DNA of 64,000 nt from Coriolopsis trogii. Lineage: Eukaryota; Basidiomycota; Agaricomycetes; Polyporales; Polyporaceae. The stretch's first letter is position 1, and each line of letters starts with the position of its first letter. Positions 24,366-37,624 of the stretch are shown here, piece by piece. A program made the translations under genes and the position numbers. The notes beneath the pieces were generated by a model. The model had not been told where the DNA came from. It ran no database searches and saw nothing but the letters and a program-made list of their open reading frames with translations. The stretch spans positions 1,302,001 through 1,366,000 of the forward strand of contig JAHYIO010000028.1 of NCBI GenBank assembly GCA_020543525.1, given 5' to 3'.

Positions 24366-25660
24366 ATGTCGTACTACACAAACAATGCAAGTCCTCCGCC
24401 CCTCCAACATCCCGTTCCTACACACCCCGCCTACATCCCCGAACCTCCCGCCACGCCCATGTCTCCCCAAGGCTACCAACGTTATACCAGCACGCCCGAC
24501 GCACCCGGCTATGTCCAGCCCATCCCAAACGCACCTCAATCTCACATGTCACCCCCATACGCCTCCGCGGGCGTATACCACCCTTCTCCACACCAGCCTC
24601 AACCTCAGTCGCATCTCCATCCCGGTGCACCCGTAGACTTCTCCGCCTGGGGTCTCGACAATGCTACTGCTGCCTTTGGCATGCAACTCGGCCAGAGTGC
24701 CGTCGCTGCCGGCCAGGAGTATGTACAGAAGAATGTACGTCTATGAGATATACTCTACCCATACCGCTCCTCACCTCTCGAAGCTCGGAGGCTTCATCCC
24801 CATCTCCATGCTCAAGCATCACTTCAATGTCTCGAACTCCTACGTTATCAAGAAACTTCGTCTCCTCCTCTTTCCCTGGAGACACAAGCCCTGGTCCCGC
24901 CGTGTCATTCGTCTCGAGAACGGCCAGTCCGAGTGGTCTCCTCCACGAGAAGACATCAACTCTCCAGACCTCTACATCCCCCGTTAGTCTTTTACTGTAT
25001 TCCTGAGCTCTACTCATACATCTCGACAGTCATGGCCCTCGTCACTTATGTCCTTCTTGCCGCCCTTCACTCTGGTCTAAACGCTCGTTTCCATCCCGAG
25101 ATTCTCGGTGTCACCACCTCCAAAGCTCTCGCCGTCGTACTCCTCGACTTTGTCTTCGTCAAGTCAGGTTGCTATTTCCTCAACATCCCTGTATGTACAC
25201 TAGCTTGGCTTCACTCTTTACGCGTATTAAAACCGCTTTCACAGGGTGGGCTCTCCAGTCAGGTGCTCGACCTCCTCGCCTACGACGGCTACAAGTTTGT
25301 TGGGTACGTCACTATATTCCGTGGGTTTACCCATGTCAATTGAGCATGCCGTACTCTCCAGTGTAATTGTCACACTCGTAGCTGGCCTCCTCGGCTTTGG
25401 CCGTTCTCTCTACCTTCTCACTTTCATCTATACCTTCCTCTCTACAGCATTCTTCCTGGTATGTGTCGTACTCGTCCATGATTGTCCTTGACTCACATCC
25501 GTGCTCTACGCAGCTCCGTTCCCTCCGCTCCATGGTCCTCCCAGACGCTTCCGCAACCGCAGCGGCGGTCAACCCCTCGCAGCGCTCGAGGCGAATTACT
25601 TTCCTCTTTCTTGTAGCTGTCAGCCAAATCCTCTACATGGGTGTCCTCGTCAGAGTTTGA
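24366..25660 (+). CDS. YIF1: YIF1 family protein (ER-Golgi transport)
   Basis: This is a membrane protein that partners with Yip1 and Rab GTPases in COPII vesicle biogenesis and ER-Golgi traffic. The start MSYYTNNASPPPLQHPVPT opens a Pro/Tyr-rich cytosolic N-terminus of about 100 residues. The family block follows: AAGQEYVQKN, then after an intron LGGFIPISMLKHHFNVSNSY and VIKKLRLLLFPWRHKPW. Hydrophobic segments continue (LMALVTYVLLAALHSGLN, LLDFVFVKSGCYFLN, VIVTLVAGLLGFGRSLYLL, FLFLVAVSQILYMGVLVRV) to a TGA at 25,658-25,660. Introns lie at about 24,735-24,779, 24,985-25,030, 25,192-25,243, 25,303-25,360 and 25,458-25,513. Confidence 0.92.
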
Positions 25661-25857
25661 GAGCTTGTACTTATCCAGCAATGTACGACTCTTCAGACGG
25701 TCCGTTTCTTAACAGGCCGTACAACGCTCACGATCGTTGTCGCGACGGCCATTGGTGACTTGTAACAACACGTGTGATCCATTCCATATAATCCCAAATA
25801 AGCGCTCCACGAGCAATCCGTACACATACGACAGCAGAAGACAGCGACAGATTACAT

Positions 25858-28800
25858 CTAATTATACAACAAACAACAGCAACAGCAAACTCTACCAATT
25901 GTCCGGTCTACATACAGCGCGAGCGCCATACCATTCAGTGTGCGAGGCAGGCTTACGAGTGAGAAAGACACGCACCCGAAATGGTCGCCTTCTGGGACGA
26001 CGCGTAAGGGCGTCGCGTGCCAGTCGGCGGTGTTCTTGAACACAGTGTTCCCCCACCACTGCTGGATCGTGTGGCGACCGATTTGGCCGTTCTGGGGATA
26101 TTGAAGGCTGTTCGTTGGGTGTTCGTGCGTGGTCAGCGCGAGAGTCGTGATGCGAAGGAACGAGTCTCACATGAAATAAACGAGAATGGTGGCCACGGCG
26201 GTTCCCGCGTCTAGCGCCGCGGACAAGACATCTGCAATCGGTCGTCGGTCACATGGCTTGCGCGCAGGCTGGAATACGCAGAGGACGCACAGTTGTACTT
26301 TGCCCAGAAGGGAAAATGTCGTCTCCGGATCACGTACTGTGAGAGGAAGCCGATGATCCCCCACGGAATGTAGTTGACCGCGCTCGCGGGGGGAATGAGT
26401 CCGATCCCTGTGAACATGAGGCTTATCCCCGGACCCAGACGCGTCAGTCCGCTATCGCGCGCGCTATCACATGGACTCACGGGAAGCTGGAGTGGGTTCG
26501 TTGGCATGTCAGCCACCGGTGTGGCGGGGGAGAAGGGAAGAACGGCTTACTTGACATAGTTTAGCCACGAATGCGGGTAGCGCTTGGTCAATGCCCAGAC
26601 GATGATGGGGCAAACCGCCCCGACGATGAAGAAGAATAGCAGAGCTGTGCCATTGTTGAGCTCAACCGGAGAGAAAACAGACGGAGCAGAGACGCACGAC
26701 TGCAGGCGTGGACGGCATCGTCAACGATGAGAGCGGGAAAATCAGGGCTGCACGACCACTCACTAGTACAGCTGGGACTTTGAGAACTGCAGGGTGGGAC
26801 CGATGACACCGAACTGCGGGAATCGAACATGATGAGCGGGCCGGGACCAGTTGCAGATCAGACCGTGAGCTTACGACTACTGAGGCCGTCGCGAACACCT
26901 GCGGAGCGGGGAAGCAGGGAACGTCAGAAGATGCTGCGCAGCTGGCTCTGGACGGGTTTCTCCGCACCTCTGTGTTCGGACAAGTGAAACCGGACCTGAG
27001 GGCGGCTGTGTGAGCGACAGAGCGGGTGTAATAAACGGACATGGCTCTGCTCACATGTCCTTTTGCATCGGCGTGCAGATATTTCTGGGGCATGACGTCA
27101 GTAATGTCGCCGTTGAGTCCTGGCCAGATTCAAAACTTACGGGATGTTAGAGAACATCCTGAACGGGAGGTCAGTACAGAGAGCCAATGATCTCGCATCC
27201 GTGCGGCTCACCAGTTCTCTACTCCAAGCTGTGTGGTCCCGGCGACGACGGTCGCAACAATCTGAGGTCTCGGGTTCGATATGCGTATGCGGCGAGGCCT
27301 CGGGAAATACGTACCTGGGCCCAGAACATCGGTCGCGGCGGGATCTTCATGTAATGTCCAAGCTTGAAGTCAGAAGTGAAGATCATCGCTGTGACGCGAA
27401 GATAGTGGTTAAACCATACGCAAATTGGCTGACATCATAGGCCATACCTTGTGACATCGTGATGTAACCCCAAGTCTGAGGAGATGTCAAAACCTCTCCG
27501 ACAAAATGGGGATCAAAGACAAATACCTTGAACATCATCATGGCGATCGGTCGGCCGGGTAGCATATACCCTACGATGAGCTCCGTAATGACGCTAGCCC
27601 AAGATACTCAGTACCGAGGGCGTCAAGAACATGGCTGAGACAGGGCGCTCACTTTAACCCCACTTGCCGATTTGTTATGGCTTGGATCATCCCGATCGGG
27701 ATTAGGTAAATCTACCCGCAAACATGAATCTCTCCGAGACCAAACGTAAGGCCGCTTGAGACTCACGAGAGCAATGCACAGCGCGACGATGAGAGCCCAT
27801 ATCGTCATTTGCGTCGGAAATAGCTCGATCACCAGGCACGCGAAGCAGAAGGTCACCACTGGCGACGACGGAGAGTGAGTGGTTCGCGTGCGCGCGATGT
27901 CAGAAAAGCGCCGTACCTAGTATTCCTGCATACCTACGGCGACTGTTAGATGCAGTCCGACGTTCTGGGAGTCATTGCGGAACTTACCACCACTCAGGAA
28001 CTGGGGTGGCGGTGATGAGCACGGCGCACTTACTTTAAATGGGGATGAACGTACCTTGCGGGTACCTGAACATGAGGCGCGCGTGAATGTCCGGCTGCTC
28101 GCCCAGGGAACGGTGCAAGTGGATGCTGATGGGCTTGCGGAAGTACAGCGCGGCGTGGACGATCGTGGCGGTGATAGAGGCGAACGCGAGGCCATACGAG
28201 ATCGCAAAGGTGGCACTGTTGCCCTAGGTGAGTAGGTAGCTGGCTGTGACAGAAACAGAAAATGACCGCATACGAGAGAAATAGCGGACTGTATGCATGG
28301 TACGCCTCGCTGTTGAAGGTCGAGTCTGGGTTGAGAATTCGCGAAAGGTTGTAAGGTTTGCCTGCCAACGCACAGAGCGGCCAATGAGCGAGGTGCCACG
28401 AGGCAACGGAACGGGGAAACATCGAACCTGTGTTATCGAATGGCCCGAGAGCGGAGATTCTGTTTCAAGTCGGTATGTGCCCACACGGTCAGAAATGCAT
28501 GCACTTACGGCATGAATTGAGTATACCAGGTGTTTGTGAACTATGCACCCATGTTAGTCAGCCGAGTCTCAAGCTCGAGTGGGATGCTGCATATTGCGTA
28601 CGTAGATGAGCGGAGCGAGAACCCCTGCGGAGCAAGTGCGTCAGCGACCGGTGAAAGCTGATTGGAGAAATATACTCACAATAAAAAATGAGAAAGCCCG
28701 CCATGACGTTCGCTTCCGACCACCCTGAGGAAAGGTTAGTATACACTTGGCGAAGGCGCATGTCGTGAGCCGGGCGTACATGGCGTAGCAAGAGGGCTGC

Positions 28801-30647
28801 CGATGAAAGCGATCTGATTCCAGTCGAAGGATAGTAAAGAGAAACCCATGCCGCTATGATATCTGTCGACGGGTTAGCATCATATGGAAATAATGAGACC
28901 TCTTGGACATACCCAAACAACGTGTTGACTTTCTACATTGACAAAGGCGTGTGAACGCTTCAACATGTCGACGGCGGTACAACGTGACTCACAACATTGT
29001 GCGGGGCGATCCAGCAGGCCTGCGAATGCACGACCAAGGATGAGTAAAAGACCCCCGGAGATTGGATCAAGATAAGCTCTCACGACGCACCCATGTGAAA
29101 ACGCTGAGTTATAGTTCAGAAGGTTCGAAATTTGCTTCACATCAGAACGTCGACGCACCTCAATGCTTGGAAGAGATAACCTGGGACGATATCTGTACCC
29201 CGTCCGGATCATGATCAGCGTCAGTGAGAGGGCGGCTTGGCAGCGAGAAAAAAAAAGAAGAGAGAGCTGGAGGACCTACACCAAGCTGCCGCACCAACGA
29301 AAGCGTAGGTAAAGAAACGTTCGCGCGAGAGGCCGTCATGATGCCCAATGCCGGCATAACTCTGTGAGTGAAGGGTGTTGAAGAGGGCACAAACGACGAG
29401 AGTGTTCGGCCAAACTAGAGCGAACATCAGGCGCTGATCCTGCGCGTTGGAAGAAATGACACCACTGACTCATGGATGCTGGCGCGACAAGCTAGACATG
29501 TGTCAAGATGGAGGGCGAAGAATGAGCGACCAGGAAGGAAGGATGTGGGGAGTCATTGGAACGGAGAGATGCATACCAGTCGCCGTGCCAAGCCGCCGAC
29601 GGAGAAGCCGATGAGCTGGGAGGGTTAGATTGAGGACGATGGTCGTCAGGTGGACTGTTCTCGAAACGCCTACCTGAGTGGACATGACCAACATCCATTG
29701 GTCTGACGCGTGTCAGCGATATTGGCAGACGTGGCGAGACGTGGGACCTACATGCGAAGTTGAAATTCTGACCATACCAGACGCGTTGGACAGCTATGAT
29801 CTCCGTCTGAGGAGAGTTAGAGGGAGAGTGAACGGTATATGCGGGGCATGTACGTACGGCATAGGCTGATTGTGCGCCGACACCGGCCATGATAGTGATG
29901 AGAACCTGGGGAGGATAACTGAGTGAATGTGATGGGTGGCGAACAGACGGCACCGTACGTGTTCCTTGATAGTGAACATGCCCGGGTTGAGGGGTATGCC
30001 GAAGAGAGAAATGTTTGGAAGCCATCGAGCCCAGGCGCGGCCGAGGGGGAAGCTCATGAGCTGGGCGACGATCTAAAGAGAGGATTAGCGGAGGGTAGGA
30101 GGGGGTCTGAAAGGGAGAGGATGGGACGTACGCCTGTGACGAACAGAGAGGGATAACGGAAATAGTAGAACTCGTTGATGCCGGGGATGACCATTGCCCA
30201 GAGGAGACCAAGGACCCAGGCACGGAGGGTGTTGACGGGCATGGCGGGGTCATCATAGTTTGCGACGGCAGAACGGACCTCTGGATATGGCGAGTCGTCC
30301 TCTGTGCTCGGGAGAGGGGGGAGAGATGAGAAGGGAGGGGGTTGAGAGAAGGAGGGAGGCGTACCTATCCAAGTGAGGGCAGTGTCATAATTAGGGTCGA
30401 AGAAGTCGGGAGCGCGGTGGGTAGAATAGGAATGGGCATCGTCAAAGTCTTGTGGGGCTGTCGGAGGAGAGGATGAGGGAGGGGGGTAGGGTGGATCGAA
30501 GAGAGAGGACGGACTGATGGACTTTTCTGGGTCGTATCTGGAGCTGGAGGGAGGATGAGAAGAGGGAGAGGGCAAGCTGGAGGCAGAGGAGCAAGGTGCT
30601 ATTGACGGAGAGGGAGAACGGTTGTTGTCATCAGGAGCTGCAGACAT
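25858..30647 (-). CDS. OPT-family oligopeptide transporter
   Basis: This is a proton-coupled importer of tetra- or pentapeptides and related compounds at the plasma membrane. The start is taken at MSAAPDDNNRSPSPS (30,647); an in-frame ATG at 30,848 is an alternative. The long Ser/Pro-rich N-terminus is followed by the OPT signature: DDPAMPVNTLRAWVLGLLWA, FYYFRYPSLFVTG, SFPLGRAWARWLPNISLFGI, then the NPG motif LNPGMFTIKEH (about 29,960-30,000). The KIPPR motif GHYMKIPPRPMFWAQ sits near 27,315-27,365. The end carries VFKNTADWHATPLRVVPEGD (about 25,975-26,045). More than fifteen short introns break the rest. The final exon is uncertain: an open frame runs to 25,858, but a GTGCGT donor after the EGDHF codons may end it elsewhere. 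Confidence 0.88.
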
Positions 30648-31423
30648 TGCATCCCAAAGGTGGAAAGGTTGAGGCGAGGCCGATCGTGATCGAGTGCGGG
30701 GTACTGAGGAGGCGGAGGACTGGGCACGCGACAAGAGGGAGCGCGTCTTCGCGAGCGACGAGGAGAGTTGGGGGTTTGGCGAACGAGGAGGGAAAGGAGA
30801 GGAGAGGAGGGAGCGGGAGGGTGCGCAGGACCGAGGCGAGGAAAGCAAGGAGGAGGAGAGCTTGGGCCTGGCTTGGGCAGAGAAGGGGCGCTGACGAGAG
30901 CAGGCTGCCGTCAGCGACGGGGCAAGCCAAGCCTTAGCCAGTCTCGCCGTGGGTGTCAGTCGCGGTCACCGTCTGAGCACTCTACGCGCCTCCCAAACAC
31001 GCCCACGTGCTGCACCCGGCCCGCCGCAGCCCGTCCCTCCCCCTCCCTCCTCCCCAGCGACGGTCCTAGACACAAGGCGGATACTCAAGCACAGAGCAGA
31101 CAGTCTCCTCGACCACAGACTGCACTCTCCCCGCGTCGGACGACGGCCAGCCAGGCACACTCTCGCACACTCCTCTTCTCCTCTTCTTTCCCACCATCGC
31201 CTTCCTCCTCCTCCGCATGCCCTCGCTCCTCCGTACCCACATCCATGCGTTCCCCCAAGCTCACTCCAACTATAACGTCTTCTCCCCCGATAAGCGTATC
31301 AGAAAGTCCAAGAATAACATTACTCGTGTCTGTCGCAAACAGACCAATATCCACATCCATATCCATAACAATCTCAAACAATCATATCCCAGACCGTGCT
31401 GCTGCAGTGACGCTTCAAGACAC
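30648..31423. other. Intergenic between OPT gene and GTPBP-N gene
   Basis: This region is pyrimidine-rich on the plus strand and contains the OPT upstream region. An open frame continues upstream of the OPT start to 30,848 on the minus strand, so the transporter may start earlier. No other gene is recognised; long open frames on both strands follow from low complexity. Confidence 0.45.
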
Positions 31424-32973
31424 TCAAATGATCGCAAGCCGGCTAAAGTCCAGTGTCGCCTCCTCAATCGACATCTTCCGTACCACCAACGCCTCCACAA
31501 TCAGCCGCGGCTCCCTCTCCACCTCGCCGACGGTCACCGTCACCTCTCCCATCTCGTCCGCCAACCGTCTCGCCTCGAACACAGGCGACTCCTCGTCCAC
31601 CGCAGCATGCATCCCATCCATCCCATGCACGAGCACGCTCGCCGCCTCGTCTAGTTCGGCCAACAGTGCATTCGACTTCGCATCCTCGTCCGCGGTTTGC
31701 ACAACGTCCGACTCTCCGACAGCGCCAGCCGCGGCCGTCTGAACCTCGCCCTGTGCAAGAGCGATGAGCGCGTTCCGCTTCTCCTCCCGCTTCTTGTCTC
31801 GCGCCAGCCGCCGCTGCAGCGCCTTCTCTTCCTTGCTCAACCCGTCCTCTCCGTCCTTGCTCCCGCCTTTGCCGCCCTGAGCCTGACTGACATGCCACGG
31901 CTGAACCTTCTTCTCCTTGTGCTTGTTGTATCGTTTCCCGTGCCTCCCAGGCGTAGGGCCCAGAGCTGCCGCCCCTGCCCGCGCTCGGTACCGCATCGGA
32001 CGCGGCTTGTACACCGCAGAGATCTCCAGGCCTCCAAAGTAGCCGTGCTGTGAGCTGCTGACCTGGACATCGAGCTCGTCGTCCGCGTTCCCAACGTCCG
32101 CATCAGGGCTGTCACGTCCAAACGCCGGCTCGGGCTCCATCGAGAAGAGCGCGAGGTCGTCGTCAATCGGGGTTATGAACGGAGACGACTGCGCCGTCGG
32201 TCGCGAAGGATCAGTGCGAATGGGTCGGTGCGCGATCGTCGTTATGGCGCTGTAGTTGGACGCGACGGCGGACGACGGCGTGGCGATGCCCGGCGTGCGC
32301 GCAGCGCTGGAAAGGGAGGACGAGATATCGTCAATGTCTGTGAACTCGGCGCCGGAAAAGTCCGTCTCGGCTTCGGTCGTTGTAGCTGACGTGAAAGACG
32401 CAGAACAATCGCCCCCGTCGGACGAGACGCGGCTGACAGCGGGAGCGGGTCGGCGGCGCATCTTGTGTGTCCATTCTCCCGTACCCGGGTCCGTGTACCC
32501 GCTCTCTTTGTCGGCGAGGGCAGCGATAGTGGGCGGCACCTCAATCTCCTTTACAACGATCACCGACGCGCCGATCTCGCCCGCCATCATCTCCAGGGTC
32601 TCCAGAGACTCCTCGAGATCAGCCCGAGAGAGACCGATGAGCGCGCCCGAGTCAGCGACGCCAAGCTCGTAGTAAGCCTGACCGCCGCCTTCGAGCAGAC
32701 GCCACTTGAGCTGAGTGACGAGGCGAGCGAAGCGGGCGTTGGATATATGTGTGAGCTTCAGCTTGTACTCTATGTTACCCTACCGGTCGTCAGGGCGGCG
32801 GACAAGAGAACGATGTAGTGCTCACTCACCTCCTCGACCTCGGGGACAAGTTTGGGAATGCCATTCTGAAGAGCGTTGGATTGCGGGGAGACGCCGCCGT
32901 CGGGAGGCGAAGGGAGGAACGTGTCCCAGGGGCTGGGCACACGGGGGCTCTCTGACTCGTGCTCACCGAACAT
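31424..32973 (-). CDS. Protein with GTPBP1/2 N-terminal domain but no GTPase domain
   Basis: The start MFGEHESESPRVPSPWDTF at 32,973 leads through one clear intron (donor GTGAGT at about 32,829, acceptor near 32,777). The next block is EYKLKLTHISNARFARLVTQ, followed by LKWRLLEGGGQAYYELGVAD and LGVADSGALIGLSRADLEES. This is the conserved region preceding the G domain in GTPBP1/GTPBP2 translational GTPases. Here no P-loop or G-box follows. Instead there is a Ser/Thr-rich, acidic stretch, a basic block RHGKRYNKHKEKKVQPWHVS, a charged helix (LARDKKREEKRNALIALAQ) and a stop at 31,424. The protein is about 500 residues. Function is unknown; a ribosome- or mRNA-linked role is only inferred from the family. 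Confidence 0.75.
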
Positions 32974-33333
32974 GGCCGACTGGTTGTTGTTTACTTTATG
33001 GCTGATTGGCAGAAGGGTGAGGACGCGTGTAAGCTTAGGCCGATATTCGAGTGATCATTGTGGGTGGTTCTGGAGTAGTGCTGGAGGCTGGAGGAATACA
33101 GGATTCCGAAGTTGTGCTGCTGAACAGTCGCGCTTGGGGAGAGAGACACTTAGAACATCGCCAACGTCGGGAGAGAGAGTGAGCGAGAGAAGGAGAGAGA
33201 GAGCAAGAGTCATATCATCCGTGCGCCCAACTCTGCTGATGTAAGCACCCTACTGACCAGGCGGCGGCCCGCTTGCTTTGTGTCCAGCTTACTGCTTGCT
33301 CCTTTCCATCACACTCAGAGTCATTCTCTCACA
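32974..33333. promoter_or_regulatory. Divergent promoter, GTPBP-N gene / E2 gene
   Basis: A 360-bp region lies between head-to-head start codons. It carries a GA-rich purine tract (about 33,170-33,205) and no clear TATA box. No gene is seen inside. Confidence 0.45.
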
Positions 33334-34451
<1,118 letters not shown>

Positions 34452-34931
34452 GTTTTCACACCGCCGTCGGGATCTTGTTTATGCCTGTACTTTACGAGCC
34501 GCATCATACGCCCCGCGCATAGTCGTTTCTCGTTGACCAATTGGCTCAAAGGCTAAAGCGCTGAAGCTCTGCCCTGTTTACTCACACATTGCGATTCGTA
34601 TTGTTGTGATCCCGTCCCACACAAGCCTGCCGCACACCCGGCTCATCCGGTGATCTCGGGTATGGCGGTAGTTCTCAAGTTACAAATCGAGAACTCGGGT
34701 GTTCTATATCGTTGCACTAAATGTTCGTATCGTAACTGGCAAGGTGCGAAGGTTGTCTCTCTCGTGAATATGCGAGGTTTCTAATGACTGTAAACTGTGC
34801 ATGCAACCACAATGAGATGAGACCTCGACCGGAAAGAAATGGAACTGTTGCGCCTGTCAGTCCAGTACGGAAGATCACCGCCCGACGTCAAAGTAACCGT
34901 GCGTAGCGACATGCGGTCGCGTCGCACAATC
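34452..34931. other. Intergenic, convergent 3' ends of E2 and RTA1-like genes
   Basis: A 480-bp region between two stop codons. A small dyad GTTCTC...GAGAAC occurs near 34,671-34,695. It resembles a terminator or processing hairpin more than a tRNA, because the other tRNA arms are missing. Nothing else is recognised. Confidence 0.4.
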
Positions 34932-36360
34932 TTAGGCCTGCGGGCCCTGTGTGACGGTCGCCTTCTCCATTTGCTGCGGAAGCTCCGAGTCTGGCTCGCT
35001 CGGTTCCCTCGAGCCCCATGTATGACCACTGCCGAGGAGGATGCCAGGGTGCAAGACATTTAGAGTAAACATGGCGAGGACGATCATGGCACCATCGAGG
35101 ACGTCTGAGAGGATGGTCAGTGCACTCTACTCGCTATCATGAAGTCGATAGATGTCACGTACTGAAGTAGACTTGTGTGCGAATGATGCGTCCAGTCCAG
35201 CCGTCGGATAATTCCTATGCATGGGAACGGGTGAGCATGGAGCACGATAGGGTGGCACATGGGACTTACAATGGTGCGGTAGATCGATCGGATGAGAATG
35301 AAGACACCGTTCAAGGCAAGGCCAAGGATCATAAGCTTGACGCCACGGTCCAATCTGTAACTCTTCGGGCTGGGCGCAGCATGCTTGAGCGTGACGGGCT
35401 TGTCGTGGAGGTAACGGAGCAAAAACTCGCTTGCGAGGGCAAGATACACGCATACTGCGACTGGAGATAAGGAGCGTGTGCGGTCAGCGGTGGCCAAATT
35501 CGAGAGACGTTGTTATATGCTGACCGAGCTGGAACACGATACCGCCTAGCATGACATGGCCGCCCTGTGAGACAGAGGCTTCAGTAGGCTGACTCGCAGT
35601 GCGGGGGACTCGGCGGGCGGATGTACCGGTTCGGGGTCTCTGCCACTCTGCAGTGCGATCGAGGCTTTGGCTCCGCCGATGGCTTGCACAATGAGCGCGA
35701 TAATGTCGCAGGAGCAGAAAACGATGGTATCTGAGTGAGGGTGAGTGATGACTCCGCAGATGTGTATGATAGGGGACGTACACCACATTGCATTGAGGCG
35801 ACTGTATTGCTGTCCGAGACGTTTGATGATTTGCCCAAGGATTACAAAGTTCGCGGCAATGAGAGGCGTGGGTGCAAGGATTGTGGTCGTAATTCTGTCG
35901 TGTAGGCAGGACCTCAGTCCGAAAGGCATATTAGAGAGACAATGGAGCGGACACGAACTGCATGAGGAACGGAGTGATGGCGTCGGGGTGAAGACTTGAC
36001 CACAATCGACCGCCCCATCCAATGACTTCGGCGACCCCCGCAAGGACGGCAGTTCCTATAAACCACCATAATCGGAATCGTATAGATTGAAAGAGATGTA
36101 TCGCTGTGTTTCGCGTATCATGGTGAGTGCGTACTGCGATAGAATCAGGGAACAAAAGGACTCACCAGCCGAGAGACCGAATAGAGCAATAAAGAGAATG
36201 CAAACCCATTCGGTAGGTACATATCCGTAGAGGCTCACGTGGATGCCAGAGTTTACGCTGCCTGTCGCGGCGAGTTCTAGAGAAGGTTGATAGAGATCAA
36301 CTGAAGGCACTCACTGGCCTGGTCTGTTGCCACTGTAACCAGTACACTTGTCGAGGACAT
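34932..36360 (-). CDS. RTA1-like seven-transmembrane protein
   Basis: The fungal RTA1/RSB1 family comprises plasma-membrane proteins linked to lipid (sphingoid base) translocation and resistance to toxic amphiphiles. The start MSSTSVLVTVATDQA at 36,360 is followed by HVSLYGYVPTEWVCILFIAL, RLWWFIGTAVLAGVAEVIGW and GGRLWSSL, the family signature. Next come TTILAPTPLIAANFVILGQI, IKRLGQQYSRLNAMWY, a segment with CDIIALIVQAIGGAKAS, VYLALASEFLLRYLHDKP, RGVKLMILGLALNGVFILIR, IYRTIELSDGWTGRI and VLDGAMIVLAMFTLNVLHPG. The hydrophilic tail ends VTQGPQA with TAA at 34,932-34,934. Six or seven short introns are needed. Substrate unknown. Confidence 0.88.
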
Positions 36361-37624
36361 GGCAAGGAGCAAGCAGGGAGCGCTCCTCACGGAAACAACG
36401 CGACTGAAAGAGTGGAGATGCCTGAGGTCAGGGGAGGCTGCAGTGAAGGAGTAGGGTGGCGGTGGTTTCTACATGATATCCGACTTAGTCTTGCAGCAAT
36501 TCGCCTTCTTTAAACTCAGCGTCCGAGGGAACGCCCGCCCGACATGTTCACACGCACCGTAAGCTATTTCAAGCTGCCGATGGGCACTGCTTGGTGCCTG
36601 ATCCTCGGTACTCGGCACTCTATGGTGCACGGCGCCTAGTCACCGCTAAAAATGGGCAGTGGCAAAAGCAAAACCGGATAATGTCTCCGTCGATCGCCAT
36701 TTGGTCACCCAACATAGGGCTCCTATTGCGTCGATCGAGCATCTGTCACCACTTTTCATAACTCCCCACTCCTTCAGCCATATTACTCAAAACTCACTAA
36801 TATCATCCTGGTAGGTATCTAGTAATCAGGAAAAATCTCATATTGCATATCATCCTCCGAGAGGACGTACAATCCAGTAGTCTTCGGACCTCTTTCCACC
36901 GGCGCCTCCTACTCTCCTCTTCGAGCGCTTCCAACACATCTGTCTGGTGCTACACTTCTTCTCATGGCACACTGCATCCATTTGGACCTCTTCCGGGCAA
37001 TTTGTTGGGATTTCAAAGGCTTTGAGGTACACAGATGAGACATAAGAGGTCTATATGACTGGAAGATACAGGACATGGCTCTGAAAAGTGACACTCACAA
37101 GCAGACTAGGACATGACTTCGGTGCCTCTCTGACGTGCCGGGCGCCTTTGGAATAGCGAGGGTATTAGGGCTCTCGGTAGGACAGACTTGAGAAATTGGC
37201 AGGTTTTGTATTTTTAATAGGTAGCTTGTATGCATAATATGGTTGACACTAAGTTTCAGCTCCAAAGGAGGCAGGGTGAATGTGCTATGAAAAGTGGTGA
37301 CAGGAATGCAAAAGGCAGGGTGACTGAAAGCACTTAAATTGGCAACTGTATACAGGTTGAACGGATGACCCATATTCTTCCGTGTTGGAGATAAAAGGGC
37401 CCTTTAGAGTGGTGACATAATTTATACACTGGTGACAAGATTGTTATTGACGGAGACATTATACGTATATGCGTGGCAAAATCAGCCAAACGACCAAATT
37501 AGGGCGCTTAAGGGGGCAACTAGTTTTAAGCACCTCATATATTTGGCAGGAGTGGCAAAATCGGAAGGGGATGTGCAAAATATCTTGCCCAATTTTGAGA
37601 ATTGGGACAAATAGCTTGACAGAT
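36361..37624. other. Start of gene-poor, AT-rich region
   Basis: The RTA1-like promoter occupies the first few hundred bases. Beyond about 36,800 composition turns AT-rich and no intact gene is visible. A short frame at 37,432-37,614 (ETLYVYAWQNQPNDQIRALK) runs into the inverted repeat that follows and may belong to the same decayed element. No known family recognised. Confidence 0.4.

Noticed and set aside
34660..34700. Possible tRNA gene
   Set aside because: Only one hairpin (GTTCTC/GAGAAC) is present. No acceptor stem, T-loop GTTCGA or D-arm could be assembled. I found no convincing tRNA anywhere in the window.
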